Part shown: piece after piece, positions 16,369 through 24,054 of the stretch
How positions within the stretch are numbered: position 1 is the first letter of the stretch
Layout of the letters: every line of letters starts with the position of its first letter
From: Candidatus Delongbacteria bacterium
Lineage (GTDB): Bacteria; UBA4055
Assembly (NCBI GenBank): GCA_003477045.1
Contig: DMTS01000109.1
Coordinates: 1 to 27,151 of the forward strand
Length of the DNA: 27,151 nt
Direction of reading: 5' to 3'
Notes under the pieces: generated by a model
Database searches by the model: none
Seen by the model: only the letters and a program-made list of their open reading frames with translations
Told to the model about the DNA's origin: nothing
Made by a program: the position numbers and the translations under genes

Positions 16369-16381
16369 ATCTAAATAATAA

Positions 16382-16412
16382 AAAAAGCCAAAGATCCTTC
16401 CTTTGGCTTTTT
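16382..16412 (-). terminator. Rho-independent terminator of the envelope lipoprotein operon
   Basis: GCCAAAG (16387-16393) pairs with CTTTGGC (16401-16407) across a 7-base loop. The stem is extended by A and T runs on both sides, giving a T-tract in either direction. It sits 20 bases after the stop of the TPR/SLH gene. Confidence 0.88.
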
Positions 16413-16432
16413 CTATGTAAAATCAATTTGTT

Positions 16433-17611
16433 TTAGAAAGTGATGCTGAGCGCGTTCTGGAAGTCCCTAATGATGATAAGAGCTTCAGCTCCGGAAACGG
16501 TTTTATCCTTTTCGAATTCTCCGCTCAGATTAGCTTTCATTATGCCCCTTGAAGCACATACTGCCATTGCATTATAAGCATAATGATCTGTTCTCACATC
16601 GTTGAACATTGAGTTTTCTTCACCGAAATGCTTTGTATATAAAGACTCATCGCCTGATATCAGCACCATGACTTTTAATAACATCAGCGCGTATTCGGCT
16701 CTTGTGATCTTCTTATCGGGATAGAATTTATGGTCGGGTGCGTTTTCCATAACACCTTTATTCAGAACGATTTTGATCCAGCTTGTAGCCCAGTGGCCCG
16801 CTATATCGTTCGAAAGTTCTTTCTTCTGCTCGGCTTCGGTGTATTTCATCGGATCTTCGGGTGAAACGAATTCATTATTATATTCTTTCTTATCTCTTTT
16901 TGCCAGAACCTGTTCTATTTTCATTTCTTCAACAAAAAGAACTGCGATCTCTGCTTTACCAACTTCGTCAAGTAGAGCTACTTTTGCACCGACTTTTGTT
17001 CCCGGTCTTGCTCTTTCAATCAGCTGAACGATCTCCCATTGTTTATTCGCTTCGGTCGCGTAAAGACCCTTAAGTTTTACCACTTCGGCAAAAGCTTCTT
17101 TCGCCATAGTGAATTTATAGGCGCTTTTACCGGTCAGACCTTTGAAATAATATGCCTCTGCTAACGCTTTTGTGTCTCTTTGATCGTCGGCAAGTTTAAT
17201 TGCCTTGTCAAATTTTTCGACCGCGTCTTCGAGCCAATCTTCAGTGTCAGTACCTTTGTTCATGTAAGTAAGGGCCCTTCCGAAGCTAGTTAAAACCAAA
17301 GGAAGTTTAGGATTAAGGTCTTCAGCTTTTTCTGCATTATCTTCAGCTTTGTCTTTATTGCCTTTTACAGCGTAATACATACCCAGACCAGCATATGCTC
17401 CGGCTTTATCCTCTTCTTTCCAGTTGATCTTTATTGCGTCATCAAATTCTTTTTTGGCTTCTTCGTAACTTCCTTCATTGAAATACTTCATACCGATACT
17501 GATGTGCATTTCAGGATTGTCAAGAACCGATTCGGATTTTCTTGTTTCTTTGCTGCAGCTCATTGTCAACATAAAAGCCGCTGCTGTAATTAAGATCAAT
17601 AATTTTTTCAT
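16433..17611 (-). CDS. TPR and S-layer-homology (SLH) domain lipoprotein
   Basis: A 392-residue lipoprotein with a type II signal peptide and lipid-anchored Cys19 (LTMSC). Residues about 35-190 hold TPR-like helical repeats (GMKYFNEGSYEEAKKEFDDA, GLGMYYAVKGNKDKAEDNA and others), which should bind partner proteins. The C-terminus has two SLH-like modules: DIAGHWATSWIKIVLNKGVM with FYPDKKITRAEYALMLLK (about 268-315), and FNDVRTDHYAYNAMAVCASRGIM with GAEALIIIRDF (about 337-383). The second is weaker, lacking the canonical ITRAE. SLH modules bind cell-wall or outer-membrane-linked polymers, so the protein may link the outer membrane to peptidoglycan. AAAGGAG precedes the ATG. It is last in a four-gene operon, 10 bases after the LPP20-like lipoprotein gene. 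Confidence 0.87.
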   Translation of the reverse strand: MKKLLILITAAAFMLTMSCSKETRKSESVLDNPEMHISIGMKYFNEGSYEEAKKEFDDAIKINWKEEDKAGAYAGLGMYYAVKGNKDKAEDNAEKAEDLNPKLPLVLTSFGRALTYMNKGTDTEDWLEDAVEKFDKAIKLADDQRDTKALAEAYYFKGLTGKSAYKFTMAKEAFAEVVKLKGLYATEANKQWEIVQLIERARPGTKVGAKVALLDEVGKAEIAVLFVEEMKIEQVLAKRDKKEYNNEFVSPEDPMKYTEAEQKKELSNDIAGHWATSWIKIVLNKGVMENAPDHKFYPDKKITRAEYALMLLKVMVLISGDESLYTKHFGEENSMFNDVRTDHYAYNAMAVCASRGIMKANLSGEFEKDKTVSGAEALIIIRDFQNALSITF

Positions 17612-17621
17612 ATTCGCTCCT

Positions 17622-18623
17622 TTATATTATTACTGCTATCACCCTGCATTCTTTCAGAAAATTCAATTTTGTCTCAAGATCTTTTATTCTTGCAGCGTCT
17701 TCGTCCGATATAATTATATCCGCTTTATTTGTTCCTTTAACGCCTATTGCTTTTATCACAAGCGGATTGTTCGTTACTCTTGAGTTCTCTCTTGCGGATT
17801 CAACAGATTTAAGATACCCGATCATTCCCTGCTGAACTGCAAAATCTTTGCTCACGTTTGCGCTGCCGTAAATTTCTTCTCCTGATTTATTAAAGATCTT
17901 CGGAGCAAGGGCAGGCCTGAGTTGAACATCTTTGCAGTCTATTATTATCCCTGTATAGACAGAAGGTTCTTTTGTCAGATCGGACAGTTTGTATGTAGCC
18001 TCAGGTACCAGAGGGTAGCTTTCGTCAAAATCAGTTTCTTTCATAAAAACATCACTAAGCTCGCCGTTCAGACTCATTTCAACAGTAACTTCAACCGAAC
18101 CGTCTTCGAAATATTTCGGTTCGCCGACTACTTTGAACGCCTTTGCTATCCCTTCAACCTGTGTTTTTACGATATCTGAGGTCATCATATAGTTTTCGGC
18201 TGTCTGTTCGCTGGAAAGATACATTCCCTTAATAGTAGCCAGCAGATCCCTTAATGCCACGATCTTTGCGGCATTTATGGCCCCGGCTCTCTTAACGGCC
18301 ATGTTCGGCGCGTTAGGATTCGGCGCTCCGATCCCTGTTGCGGTAACCGTTCTCTGCGACCAGTTTATGCCATTATCGATATACGGATCGGTTATGTCTT
18401 CGTTTGCATTCTTGGAAATAGCTGCGGCTGTCTCTGCTTTTGCTGCAGCTACTGCTGCCGCTACGGCCTCCTTAACGATCGCTTCTTTTTCGGCTGCAGA
18501 CGATACCGGCTGATCCTGAACGGGCTGTACCTTTGAAACCGGTTCATCTTTTCTTACAGATTGCGAACATCCGATTGTAAACATTAAAATTGAAGTAAGT
18601 AAAAATACAGTTAATTTTTTCAT
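17622..18623 (-). CDS. LPP20-family lipoprotein (paralogue A)
   Basis: A 333-residue lipoprotein: signal peptide, Cys19 in the lipobox TIGC, a linker, then a strikingly Ala-rich helical stretch (about residues 45-70). The LPP20-like domain begins with TATGIGAPNPNAPNMAVKRA and continues through IKGMYLSSEQTAENYMM and YFEDGSVEVTVEMSLNGELS. The remainder includes YTGIIIDCKDVQLRPAL and ends in ECRVIAVII. It is closely paralogous along its whole length to the gene immediately upstream; only the lipobox and the Ala-rich spacer are extra. LPP20-type proteins are envelope lipoproteins of poorly known function. GAGG before the ATG; 18 bases separate it from its paralogue. Confidence 0.82.
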   Translation of the reverse strand: MKKLTVFLLTSILMFTIGCSQSVRKDEPVSKVQPVQDQPVSSAAEKEAIVKEAVAAAVAAAKAETAAAISKNANEDITDPYIDNGINWSQRTVTATGIGAPNPNAPNMAVKRAGAINAAKIVALRDLLATIKGMYLSSEQTAENYMMTSDIVKTQVEGIAKAFKVVGEPKYFEDGSVEVTVEMSLNGELSDVFMKETDFDESYPLVPEATYKLSDLTKEPSVYTGIIIDCKDVQLRPALAPKIFNKSGEEIYGSANVSKDFAVQQGMIGYLKSVESARENSRVTNNPLVIKAIGVKGTNKADIIISDEDAARIKDLETKLNFLKECRVIAVII

Positions 18624-18641
18624 AGGTTTTCCTCAGATAGT

Positions 18642-19454
18642 TTATTTGATTATGGCTATAACCCTGCACTCTCTCAAAAAGTTCAGTTTTGAAGCCATTT
18701 CCTCAATTTTTGCGGCATCAGCGTCGCTTATTATAATGTCAGCTTTGTTGGTTCCTTTTGCACTTACAGCTTTAACGACAAAAGGATTGTTGGTTACTCT
18801 GGAATTAGCCTTGGCTGAGTCTATGCTTTTCAGATAACCGAGCATACCCTGTTGAACTGCGAAGTCTTTATTTACATTTGCGCTGCCGTAGATTTCTTTT
18901 CCTGCCTGGCTGTAAACTTTAGGCGATAATGCAGGTCTTAATTCGATCCCCGAACAGTCAATTATCAGTCCTGTATAAACTTCCGGCTGACTTGCAGCAA
19001 CTTCTGATAATTTATAAGTTGCGGGTTCTGCTAAAGGAGTAGTGTCGCCGAATGTTTCGTTCTTCATCATAAGATCACTCAGCTTGCCGTCAACGCTCAT
19101 CTCAACAGTAACCTGAACGGATCCGTCCTCAAAATATTGCGGTTCCCCGACCATCTGGAAAGCTCTTGCAATTCCTTCTGTCTGAGTTTTAACTACGTCT
19201 GAAGTCATCATGTAATTTTCTGCCGTCTGTTCGCTTGAAAGATACATCCCCTTTATAGTGGCCATCAGGTCTCTTATGGCATACATTTTAGCCGCATTAA
19301 TTGCTCCGGCTCTTTTAACGGCCATATTTGGCGCATTTGGATTCGGCGCTCCTATTCCTGACGCTGAAATTACCCTTCTTTCCCAATCAATTTCGCCCTG
19401 TGCCAACAATGTTATCATTAGTACAAGAAAGCTGATCAAAGATACTTTTTTCAT
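18642..19454 (-). CDS. LPP20-like exported protein (paralogue B)
   Basis: A 270-residue protein with a plain signal peptide (MKKVSLISFLVLMITLLAQG) and no lipobox cysteine, so it should be released in the periplasm or beyond, unlike its lipidated paralogue. The domain core is nearly identical in layout: SASGIGAPNPNAPNMAVKRA, IKGMYLSSEQTAENYMM, VGEPQYFEDGSVQVTVEMS, YTGLIIDCSGIELRPAL, NVNKDFAVQQGMLGYLKS and the end ECRVIAIIK. It lacks the Ala-rich spacer. High similarity and direct adjacency indicate tandem duplication, and the differing anchors suggest the copies have split roles. A strong GGGGTGG ribosome-binding site precedes the ATG. Confidence 0.82.
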   Translation of the reverse strand: MKKVSLISFLVLMITLLAQGEIDWERRVISASGIGAPNPNAPNMAVKRAGAINAAKMYAIRDLMATIKGMYLSSEQTAENYMMTSDVVKTQTEGIARAFQMVGEPQYFEDGSVQVTVEMSVDGKLSDLMMKNETFGDTTPLAEPATYKLSEVAASQPEVYTGLIIDCSGIELRPALSPKVYSQAGKEIYGSANVNKDFAVQQGMLGYLKSIDSAKANSRVTNNPFVVKAVSAKGTNKADIIISDADAAKIEEMASKLNFLRECRVIAIIK

Positions 19455-19475
19455 ATACCACCCCTACAAGTTATT

Positions 19476-20477
19476 TTATTTCAATCCTTTTTGTCTGTCT
19501 CTTTTTTTATTCCAGTCAACCCATTCGTTTTTCTCAGCTTTATCGGTCGCTTTGAATTCTCCTGCCGATACCACTTTACCTGTTCTGTCGAAAGTGATCT
19601 GCTGCATGTTCTTAACTATATATACCCATTCTTCCAGTGATACCTGCTTCGGTCCCGATATCTGTTTCGGCCCTGAAACCTGACCGGGCTGTTTGAAATC
19701 CTTCACGGATTTTGCATCAAGCTCGTCCATTTTTTCTTTCGCGTTGGAAATTTTCACCTCGCCGTGATAAACTTTCATTTCTGTTAATTCGCCGTCTTTC
19801 GACATCCTGAAATTCGTTCCTGTTATAGCTGCTGCAGCTATATCGGTATCCATCATGAATTCGCTTTTTTCATCGGATGAATTTACCTGTGCCCAAAGAT
19901 CGCCTTCGGCAAGTTTTATGTCCGTTTTCTGTTTCCCATCTTTTGTTTCTTCGTATAAAGCTACCAGATCGACAGTTGTTTTCGGAGCCAGCCTGATAAT
20001 GTCAAGTCCCGAAAGCTCAAGCTCAGCTCTTGATTTTACCATTGTCTTGTATGATTCTCTCGATTTTACGGCAGTTTTTTCAGCTACACTGGTTTTGAAA
20101 TCGGCTTCTTCGATGTTTTTCTTTTTCACATTCCCTTCAACATATGAAACCATGCCCTTTTCATCAGTTTGTTTTTGCGCTGCTTTTTTTGCTTTAGGTT
20201 CTTCTTTTTTTTCAGGTTGCACCTGAGCGATATCTTTTTTTTCTCCTGCAGTAGGTTTGACAGCCTCTGTTACCTGAACTGACTTTGGTACATCAACTGT
20301 TTTCTCGACCGCATTTTCCTCTTTAACCGGTTCTTCAGCTTTTGCTTTCGGTTGTGGAACTTCCTGTTCTGAGTTTTTTTCACTTATTGCCGCACCTGAT
20401 TTCGGTTCGTCGCTGCTTTTACATGATATCTGCATTGCAAATGCGATAATCAGTACAGCGACAGAAATGTATTTCAT
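19476..20477 (-). CDS. FecR-domain lipoprotein
   Basis: About 333 residues. An ATG at 20492 is in frame, but the ATG at 20477 has GAGG at good spacing and gives a cleaner lipoprotein signal peptide with Cys19 (MQISC), so it is preferred. After the anchor comes a low-complexity Lys/Glu/Pro/Val-rich linker (to about residue 110), which could cross peptidoglycan. A FecR-type domain follows: MVSYVEGNVKKKN, a RAELELSGLDIIRLAPKTTVDL block, KLAEGDLWAQV, AAITGTNFRMSKDGELTEMKVYHGEVKI. Near the C-terminus a short duplication reads SGPKQISGPKQVS. No sigma factor or TonB receptor is adjacent, so this is not a classical FecIR regulator. It is first in the operon with the two LPP20 paralogues and the SLH protein. 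Confidence 0.82.
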   Translation of the reverse strand: MKYISVAVLIIAFAMQISCKSSDEPKSGAAISEKNSEQEVPQPKAKAEEPVKEENAVEKTVDVPKSVQVTEAVKPTAGEKKDIAQVQPEKKEEPKAKKAAQKQTDEKGMVSYVEGNVKKKNIEEADFKTSVAEKTAVKSRESYKTMVKSRAELELSGLDIIRLAPKTTVDLVALYEETKDGKQKTDIKLAEGDLWAQVNSSDEKSEFMMDTDIAAAAITGTNFRMSKDGELTEMKVYHGEVKISNAKEKMDELDAKSVKDFKQPGQVSGPKQISGPKQVSLEEWVYIVKNMQQITFDRTGKVVSAGEFKATDKAEKNEWVDWNKKRDRQKGLK

Positions 20478-20544
20478 GATAATTTTCCTCATTTTCCTTA
20501 ATCCGTTTGTTTAATAGCCTTAAGAATTGCTTCCTAATTACTTG

Positions 20545-20575
20545 ATAATATTGCAAAACTAATTCAAATTGTCAA
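20545..20575 (-). promoter_or_regulatory. Putative promoter of the FecR/LPP20/SLH operon
   Basis: Minus-strand TTGACA (20570-20575) is perfect. AATATT at 17 bases, or TATTAT (20545-20550) at 19 bases, serves as -10. The region lies between this operon and the end of the carbamoyltransferase gene, where no terminator hairpin is evident. Confidence 0.45.
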
Positions 20576-20596
20576 CTAAAAAATAATTTATTAGTG

Positions 20597-22459
20597 CTAA
20601 TCCGAACCGAATTCGGTATTGAATAATGCCCTGTCAAGGCCGATCATATCTTTTTTATCCAGCAGATAACTTCCCATAACAAGATAATCCATCTCAGTTC
20701 TCATGAAACATGAAAACGCATCTGACGGGGTAGCAACTATCGGTTCGCCGCGCACATTAAAACTGGTATTTACTATTACACCGTAACCGGTAAGTTTTTT
20801 GAACTCATTTATAACTGTCCAATACTTCAAATTCGTTTTTTTACTTACGCTCTGTATCCTTGCGGAATAATCTATATGCGTCACTGCGGGAATATCCGAT
20901 CTTTCGTGATAGAGCCTTTCATAAAGCTCCCTTTTGAAATAGCCTTCCGGTATAGAATTTCTTCTTTTTTTTGTAACAGGTATCACGAACAGCATGTAGG
21001 GACTCGGAACATCAATTTCGAAGAAATCTTGAATGTCCTCTTCAAGTACCGACGGGGCGAACGGCCTGAAACCTTCTCTGTATTTTATTTTCAGATTCAT
21101 CCTTTTCTGCATATCAGCTCTTCTCGCGTCACCTAGAATGCTTCTGTTTCCCAAAGCTCTCGGCCCGTATTCCATTCTGCCCTGGAACCAGCCTATGATA
21201 TTTCCTTCGTTCAGCAGCCTGGCAGTAAAAGAAGCGAGTTCTTCGAGACTATCATATTTCCTGTACTTGACACCGTATCTTTTCAAAGTAAGAATTATCT
21301 GATCGTCAGAATATTCCGGGCCTAAAAAGGCTCCTTTCATCGAATCAGGCTCTGAAGGATCAAACTTCCTTTCGCCGCTGAACCCGATATAGTATTGAGC
21401 CAGAGCCGCGCCTACCGATCCTCCTGCGTCTCCTGAAGCCGGCTGGATCCACATTTTCTTAAAAAGTCCCGAGCTTAAGATTTTACCGTTCGCGACACTG
21501 TTCAGAGCTACGCCGCCTGCAAGAACAAGGTTGTCTGATCCGGTAAGTTCTTTTGCCTGTCTGGCCATATTCATCACAATTTCTTCTGTCACTCTCTGGA
21601 TCGAGAGCGAAAGATCCATATATTGTTGAGAATACTCTACTTTATCTGACTTGATTTTCAACCCGAAAAGTTTTTCCCACTTGGCTTCATGGATCATTTT
21701 CAGGCCGGTGGTATAGTCAAAATAATCCATATTCAATAAAATTGAGCCGTCTTCCTTTATTTCGACAAGAAATTCTCTGATCAGCTTTTCGTAGTTTTTT
21801 GTTCTTTCCGAATCCGGGTCGCCGTAAGGAGCCAGACCCATAAGTTTGTACTCTCCGCTGTTGACTTTAAAGCCGCAGAAGTAGGTGAATGCAGAATACA
21901 GCAATCCGACCGAATGAGGAAAATTCAACTCTCTGAGAACCTCGATGGAATTTCCTTTACCAAAGCCTATCAGACTGGTCGCTCTTTCTCCGACCCCGTC
22001 AATAGTTAGTATCGCAGCTTCATCGAAAGGGGACGGGAAAAATGCGCTTGCGGCATGAGACAGGTGATGTTCACTGAAATATAATCTTATCTTTTCTGAA
22101 TGCCCGAAACCTTCAAGCTCTTTTTTAATGTTGCCTGTCATGAACACTTTTTCCTTAAGCCACACAGGCATTGCAGAACTGAAGCTTTGAAAGCCTTTCG
22201 GAGCGAACTCGTGATAGGTTTCGAGAAGCCTTTCAAATTTCAGATACGGCTTCTCGTAAAAGACCACCGCGTCTATATCTGATAGTTTTAAACTTGATTT
22301 ATCCAGTATATAGCCGACAGATCTTTTTGGGAAGGAATGATCGTGTTTGATCCGTGTGAATCTTTCTTCATGAACCGCTTCAATTATCTCTCCGTCAATT
22401 ATCAGAGCTGCCGAACTGTCGTGGTAATATGCTGAAATTCCGAGTATTATCTTTGACAT
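20597..22459 (-). CDS. Carbamoyltransferase, NodU/CmcH (TobZ-like) family
   Basis: A 620-residue two-domain O-carbamoyltransferase, which makes carbamoyl-adenylate from carbamoyl phosphate and ATP and passes the carbamoyl group to a hydroxyl, usually on a sugar. The N-terminal Kae1/ASKHA-like domain shows GISAYYHDSSAAL (8-20), VHEERFTRIKHD (29-40), the metal-binding HHLSHA (131-136), LTIDGVGE (151-158), LVLAGGVALNSVANGKI (311-327) and IQPASGDAGGSVGAAL (338-353). The C-terminal domain has FQGRMEYGPRALGNRSIL (425-442), FRPFAPSVL (464-472) and NTSFN. All hallmarks of an active, full-length enzyme are present. It is last in the cluster after DUF5989-like and SxtJ-like genes, a company such enzymes often keep. 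AGGAAC just before the ATG is the ribosome-binding site. Confidence 0.95.
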   Translation of the reverse strand: MSKIILGISAYYHDSSAALIIDGEIIEAVHEERFTRIKHDHSFPKRSVGYILDKSSLKLSDIDAVVFYEKPYLKFERLLETYHEFAPKGFQSFSSAMPVWLKEKVFMTGNIKKELEGFGHSEKIRLYFSEHHLSHAASAFFPSPFDEAAILTIDGVGERATSLIGFGKGNSIEVLRELNFPHSVGLLYSAFTYFCGFKVNSGEYKLMGLAPYGDPDSERTKNYEKLIREFLVEIKEDGSILLNMDYFDYTTGLKMIHEAKWEKLFGLKIKSDKVEYSQQYMDLSLSIQRVTEEIVMNMARQAKELTGSDNLVLAGGVALNSVANGKILSSGLFKKMWIQPASGDAGGSVGAALAQYYIGFSGERKFDPSEPDSMKGAFLGPEYSDDQIILTLKRYGVKYRKYDSLEELASFTARLLNEGNIIGWFQGRMEYGPRALGNRSILGDARRADMQKRMNLKIKYREGFRPFAPSVLEEDIQDFFEIDVPSPYMLFVIPVTKKRRNSIPEGYFKRELYERLYHERSDIPAVTHIDYSARIQSVSKKTNLKYWTVINEFKKLTGYGVIVNTSFNVRGEPIVATPSDAFSCFMRTEMDYLVMGSYLLDKKDMIGLDRALFNTEFGSD

Positions 22460-22467
22460 CTGTTCCT

Positions 22468-22617
22468 CTAAAATATCGTGTATATAAAAGGTGCAATAGC
22501 AGATCCGGCGGTAACGAATAAAAGTGCGCCGAAAAACAACAGTATAATGATTACCGGTATCAGCCAGAATTTTTTTCTGGTCTTAATAAAATCAAATAAT
22601 TCTTTTAAAAATTCCAT
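22468..22617 (-). CDS. DUF5989-like small membrane protein
   Basis: A 49-residue open reading frame, ATG at 22617 and TAG at 22468-22470. It begins MEFLKELFDFIKTRKKFWL, continues with one strongly hydrophobic helix (about residues 18-38) and ends in GSAIAPFIYTIF. The pattern of a short amphipathic start, RKKFW, a single transmembrane helix and a final APFIYT matches the DUF5989 family, found beside SxtJ and NodU-type carbamoyltransferases. GAGG lies 7 bases before the ATG. It sits 10 bases after the SxtJ-like gene and 8 bases before the carbamoyltransferase. It is probably a membrane subunit or adaptor for that enzyme; the biochemical role is unknown. Confidence 0.85.
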   Translation of the reverse strand: MEFLKELFDFIKTRKKFWLIPVIIILLFFGALLFVTAGSAIAPFIYTIF

Positions 22618-22627
22618 CGGGAAGCCT

Positions 22628-23011
22628 CTAATACGGTTTTAAGATATCGCTTTCTGAATATTTGTGTTCCCTGACAGTCCATGCGCTTCCGGATCCTTTT
22701 TTGAAGCTGCGAATCATCATCGGGTCTTTTTTCATAGCTTTTCTAATTAGCCCGACCGGAAAGACGGCTAAAATGAATATTATAGCCAGAACTATCTTTG
22801 AAACGACGGAGCCAAATATTTTTGAAAACCCGAACCAGACAATCGCGGGAAAATAAAATAGTACAGGGATAAGAAATGATATGAAAATTATAACTATCGA
22901 AATTTTAATTAGTAAAAAGGATTTTAAGACCGTGCCCGAAAGAAGCAGTATAAGCGCTATAATAATTCCCGTGTCTTTGCTCTGTTCCTTTGATATCTTG
23001 TTCTTTTCCAT
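22628..23011 (-). CDS. SxtJ-like membrane protein
   Basis: A 127-residue protein with a hydrophilic start (MEKNKISKEQSKDTG), about three hydrophobic segments (residues 15-33, 34-60 and 66-88), and a polar C-terminus containing MKKDPMMIRSFKKGSGSAW and VREHKYSESD. That tail pattern (F.K....W..R.H.....D) is what I recognise from the SxtJ family, named after a gene of the saxitoxin cluster and widespread beside carbamoyltransferases. It probably forms a small inner-membrane complex with the DUF5989-like peptide next to it. No enzymatic residues are apparent. The ribosome-binding site is weak. Confidence 0.75.
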   Translation of the reverse strand: MEKNKISKEQSKDTGIIIALILLLSGTVLKSFLLIKISIVIIFISFLIPVLFYFPAIVWFGFSKIFGSVVSKIVLAIIFILAVFPVGLIRKAMKKDPMMIRSFKKGSGSAWTVREHKYSESDILKPY

Positions 23012-23022
23012 TTAAACACCGT

Positions 23023-24054
23023 TTATTTTATTCTTTCCAGAATTTTTTCCGCTATCAGCTCATGTCCGTCATAATTCCAGTGACAGTCTCCTTCTATAAA
23101 ATATTTTTTGACTGTACACTCCCGGCACTCATCCTCGAAAAAGTAAGGGAATAAATCAATAAAATCAATATTATTCTCTAAGCAGAATCCTTTCCAAAAA
23201 ATTACCTGTTTAGATTCAACTGTATCATTGATCATTTGTTCAGGCCAAGGATAAACCGCCATGGTCAATTTAATTTTTTTATTCCGGCACAGATCAGATA
23301 GTTTTTTCATGCTGATCTCAGCCGCATAAAGCCCCTTTTCACCCCACTCTGCAAAGCATTTTTCATCGTAAGTCCACAGTCCCCTGTCGCTGATCTTCTG
23401 TTCGAGTATGCTGTCTTCGCCCGATCCTGAATGTGAATTCAAGAGCTTTTTTATTATGCCTCTAAAAAAATAACTGTAAGAGAAAAAGGTGTTCGATAAT
23501 TTTACATCGACTGATTTAAGTAAGCTGATCTTACGCTCGGGTATAAAATTTTCATATATGACTTCATCCTGAATATCTGAAATATCGAGCATTAATACTA
23601 TGTGATCAAATTCATAGCCTGAATTTATCAGATGCTCCGTTCTCAGCAGGTAAAGCTTCGGCGAATACGATGTTACTCCTCCGTTCAGAACTTCATATTT
23701 ACCCTTTAGATCGTTTGCTATTATGCCTGTAAAGGTACTGTCAAAATCGTATCCGAGACCTTCAGTAAACGAATCGCCCAGAAACATTATTCTCTTCATA
23801 CCTGCTTTTTTTTCAATATCTCTATTTGAACTGTCTTTAAACCCCAAAGAGTTTGTGACAAGTCTGTAATTCCTGCCTCCCCATTCAGAAGATTTCTGCG
23901 ACATCGGCTTTAGTCCATGATGAAAATACGGATCGGATATTCTTATCTCGTCTTTTTTCAGGAAAAAACAACCTAGTATTAAATCAAGCAAAATGTAGAA
24001 AAGCAGTATAATTATTACCACTGACATTCTTATCAGGTTCTTTCTTGCGCTCAT
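23023..24054 (-). CDS. Membrane-anchored SGNH hydrolase-like protein
   Basis: A 343-residue protein with one N-terminal transmembrane segment (about 9-32) and a presumably extracytoplasmic SGNH domain. Block I is FLGDSFTEGL with nucleophile Ser95. The Gly/Asn region is LNGGVTSYSPKLYL. A segment VLMLDISD lies near block III. The C-terminal dyad region is EGDCHWNYDGH (D323, H325), the DxHW variant seen in AlgX/AlgJ-like acetyl-group-handling enzymes rather than simple esterases. It may therefore add or remove an acyl group on an envelope glycan. Its start overlaps the TMTC-like gene by 4 bases (ATGA), and SxtJ follows after 11 bases. Confidence 0.78.
   Translation of the reverse strand: MSARKNLIRMSVVIIILLFYILLDLILGCFFLKKDEIRISDPYFHHGLKPMSQKSSEWGGRNYRLVTNSLGFKDSSNRDIEKKAGMKRIMFLGDSFTEGLGYDFDSTFTGIIANDLKGKYEVLNGGVTSYSPKLYLLRTEHLINSGYEFDHIVLMLDISDIQDEVIYENFIPERKISLLKSVDVKLSNTFFSYSYFFRGIIKKLLNSHSGSGEDSILEQKISDRGLWTYDEKCFAEWGEKGLYAAEISMKKLSDLCRNKKIKLTMAVYPWPEQMINDTVESKQVIFWKGFCLENNIDFIDLFPYFFEDECRECTVKKYFIEGDCHWNYDGHELIAEKILERIK

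Noticed and set aside
19476..20477. A FecI/FecR iron-regulation system
   Set aside because: No extracytoplasmic sigma factor or TonB-dependent receptor gene is nearby, and the protein is a lipoprotein rather than an inner-membrane anti-sigma factor.
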